Shown here: in pieces, positions 63,498 through 64,000 of the stretch
Position numbering within the stretch: position 1 is the stretch's first letter
How the letters are laid out: every line of letters starts with the position of its first letter
Source of the DNA: JAWXBM01 sp964470455
GTDB taxonomy: Bacteria > Pseudomonadota > Gammaproteobacteria > Xanthomonadales > SZUA-36
Length of the DNA stretch: 64,000 bases
Direction of reading: 5' to 3'
Assembly: GCA_964470455.1 (NCBI GenBank)
Contig: CAYYCX010000008.1
Location: 1 to 64,000 of the forward strand
Made by a program: the position numbers and the translations under genes
Notes under the pieces: generated by a model
Told to the model about the DNA's origin: nothing
Database searches by the model: none
What the model saw: the letters and a program-made list of their open reading frames with translations, nothing else

Positions 63498-63986
63498 CTA
63501 GATCAATTCCCGCTCCAACGCTCCGGCGTTCCGGGTAATTGCCTCGATAAACTCCCTGGGCCCGAAGCCCGAGCGCTTGAAGCGGCTGTACACGCCGTTG
63601 GTATGCAGATTTTCGATGTAGATCAGCGGCGTTCCTTTCCCCCGGGAGTACTGCATCAGCGCTGCCAGCGTCGGGTCGGGAATTTTCCAGCCCGTGGGCG
63701 TGGCGATCATCACGTCCCAGCCCTGGAATGTGCGGTCCTCCAGCAGGATGGCGCCGCAGAGGTCGGGCCGCAGCAACTCATCCAGCTCACTGCCCTCACG
63801 CACCCAGCCGCATTTGAAGCTGCGGCAAGGATCCTGCGGCCGGTTCGCATAAATCGCACAACCGCCGCCCCTGCAATGCTGGCAAGGATGGCCGGGGCTC
63901 ATCTCAATGTAACGTGAAGACAGCCAGCCCTCGCAACAGGCGGTGCAGGGCTGGCAATTCCTTATGGTGGTGGACGAATCGCTCAT
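63498..63986 (-). CDS. YkgJ-family cysteine-cluster protein
   Basis: The 162-residue protein has the CxxCxxCC pattern (CQPCTACC) followed by paired Cys (CQHCRGGGC, CRSFKC), the layout of YkgJ-type putative iron or zinc binders. The reaction is unknown. The start at 63986 lies near the window edge and no upstream neighbour can be seen. Confidence 0.8.
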   Translation of the reverse strand: MSDSSTTIRNCQPCTACCEGWLSSRYIEMSPGHPCQHCRGGGCAIYANRPQDPCRSFKCGWVREGSELDELLRPDLCGAILLEDRTFQGWDVMIATPTGWKIPDPTLAALMQYSRGKGTPLIYIENLHTNGVYSRFKRSGFGPREFIEAITRNAGALERELI

Positions 63987-64000
63987 GCTCGCCTATATAT

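Overview
The window looks like chromosomal DNA of a GC-rich, aerobic, heterotrophic Gram-negative bacterium, most likely a gammaproteobacterium of the Xanthomonadales/Lysobacterales or Wenzhouxiangella kind. The evidence is two TonB-dependent receptors, a lipid A phosphoethanolamine transferase, a kinase/ECF-sigma pair, REP-like hairpins of the 'gtaggagcggccttcagccgc' type, and two secreted proteins ending in FADGFE. The taxonomic call is an inference; no rRNA or tRNA gene was seen.

Positions 1-34.9 kb are core-like. They hold lipid and envelope genes (CDP-alcohol phosphatidyltransferase, patatin, acyl-CoA desaturase, PAP2 phosphatase with EptA), a leftward run of cyclase-like ATPase/TPR protein, radical SAM protein and desaturase, two TonB receptors, an ABC exporter, an MFS carrier, a queuosine-precursor transporter, a TolB-like/TPR membrane protein, a Ser/Thr kinase with a Sig-70_X6-type sigma factor, and an NhaD-like antiporter. 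The gaps are full of dispersed hairpin repeats. Two repeat families have entered reading frames without breaking them, and one roughly 210-bp element occurs twice with compensatory base changes in its predicted stems.

From about 35 to 54.5 kb the window is an accessory defence island, partly AT-richer. It has an orphan BrnA, a Fic protein, an Xre-RES pair between two Fic remnants, a BrnT-BrnA pair and an Mrr-like nuclease. Then comes a tight five-gene, same-strand cluster: Type III restriction subunit, Type III methyltransferase, a reverse transcriptase-nitrilase fusion (UG1/DRT1-like), a RelE-UvrD helicase fusion and an HNH nuclease with a putative EVE-like front domain. The methyltransferase and RT genes overlap at a stop-start TTGA, and a perfect 20-bp inverted repeat lies inside the methyltransferase gene. 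This RM plus RT-nitrilase cluster is the best candidate here for an undescribed composite defence system.

From about 54.6 to 62.6 kb lies a toxin-antitoxin graveyard. AbiE-like, HigBA, RelE/HTH, ParE-type, antidote, HTH-nucleotidyltransferase and MNT-HEPN modules are packed together. In most of them the toxin is truncated while the antitoxin is intact, often with the ATGA overlap or operator preserved. The last 1.4 kb returns to ordinary genes (an unknown membrane-anchored protein and a YkgJ-type cysteine-cluster protein).
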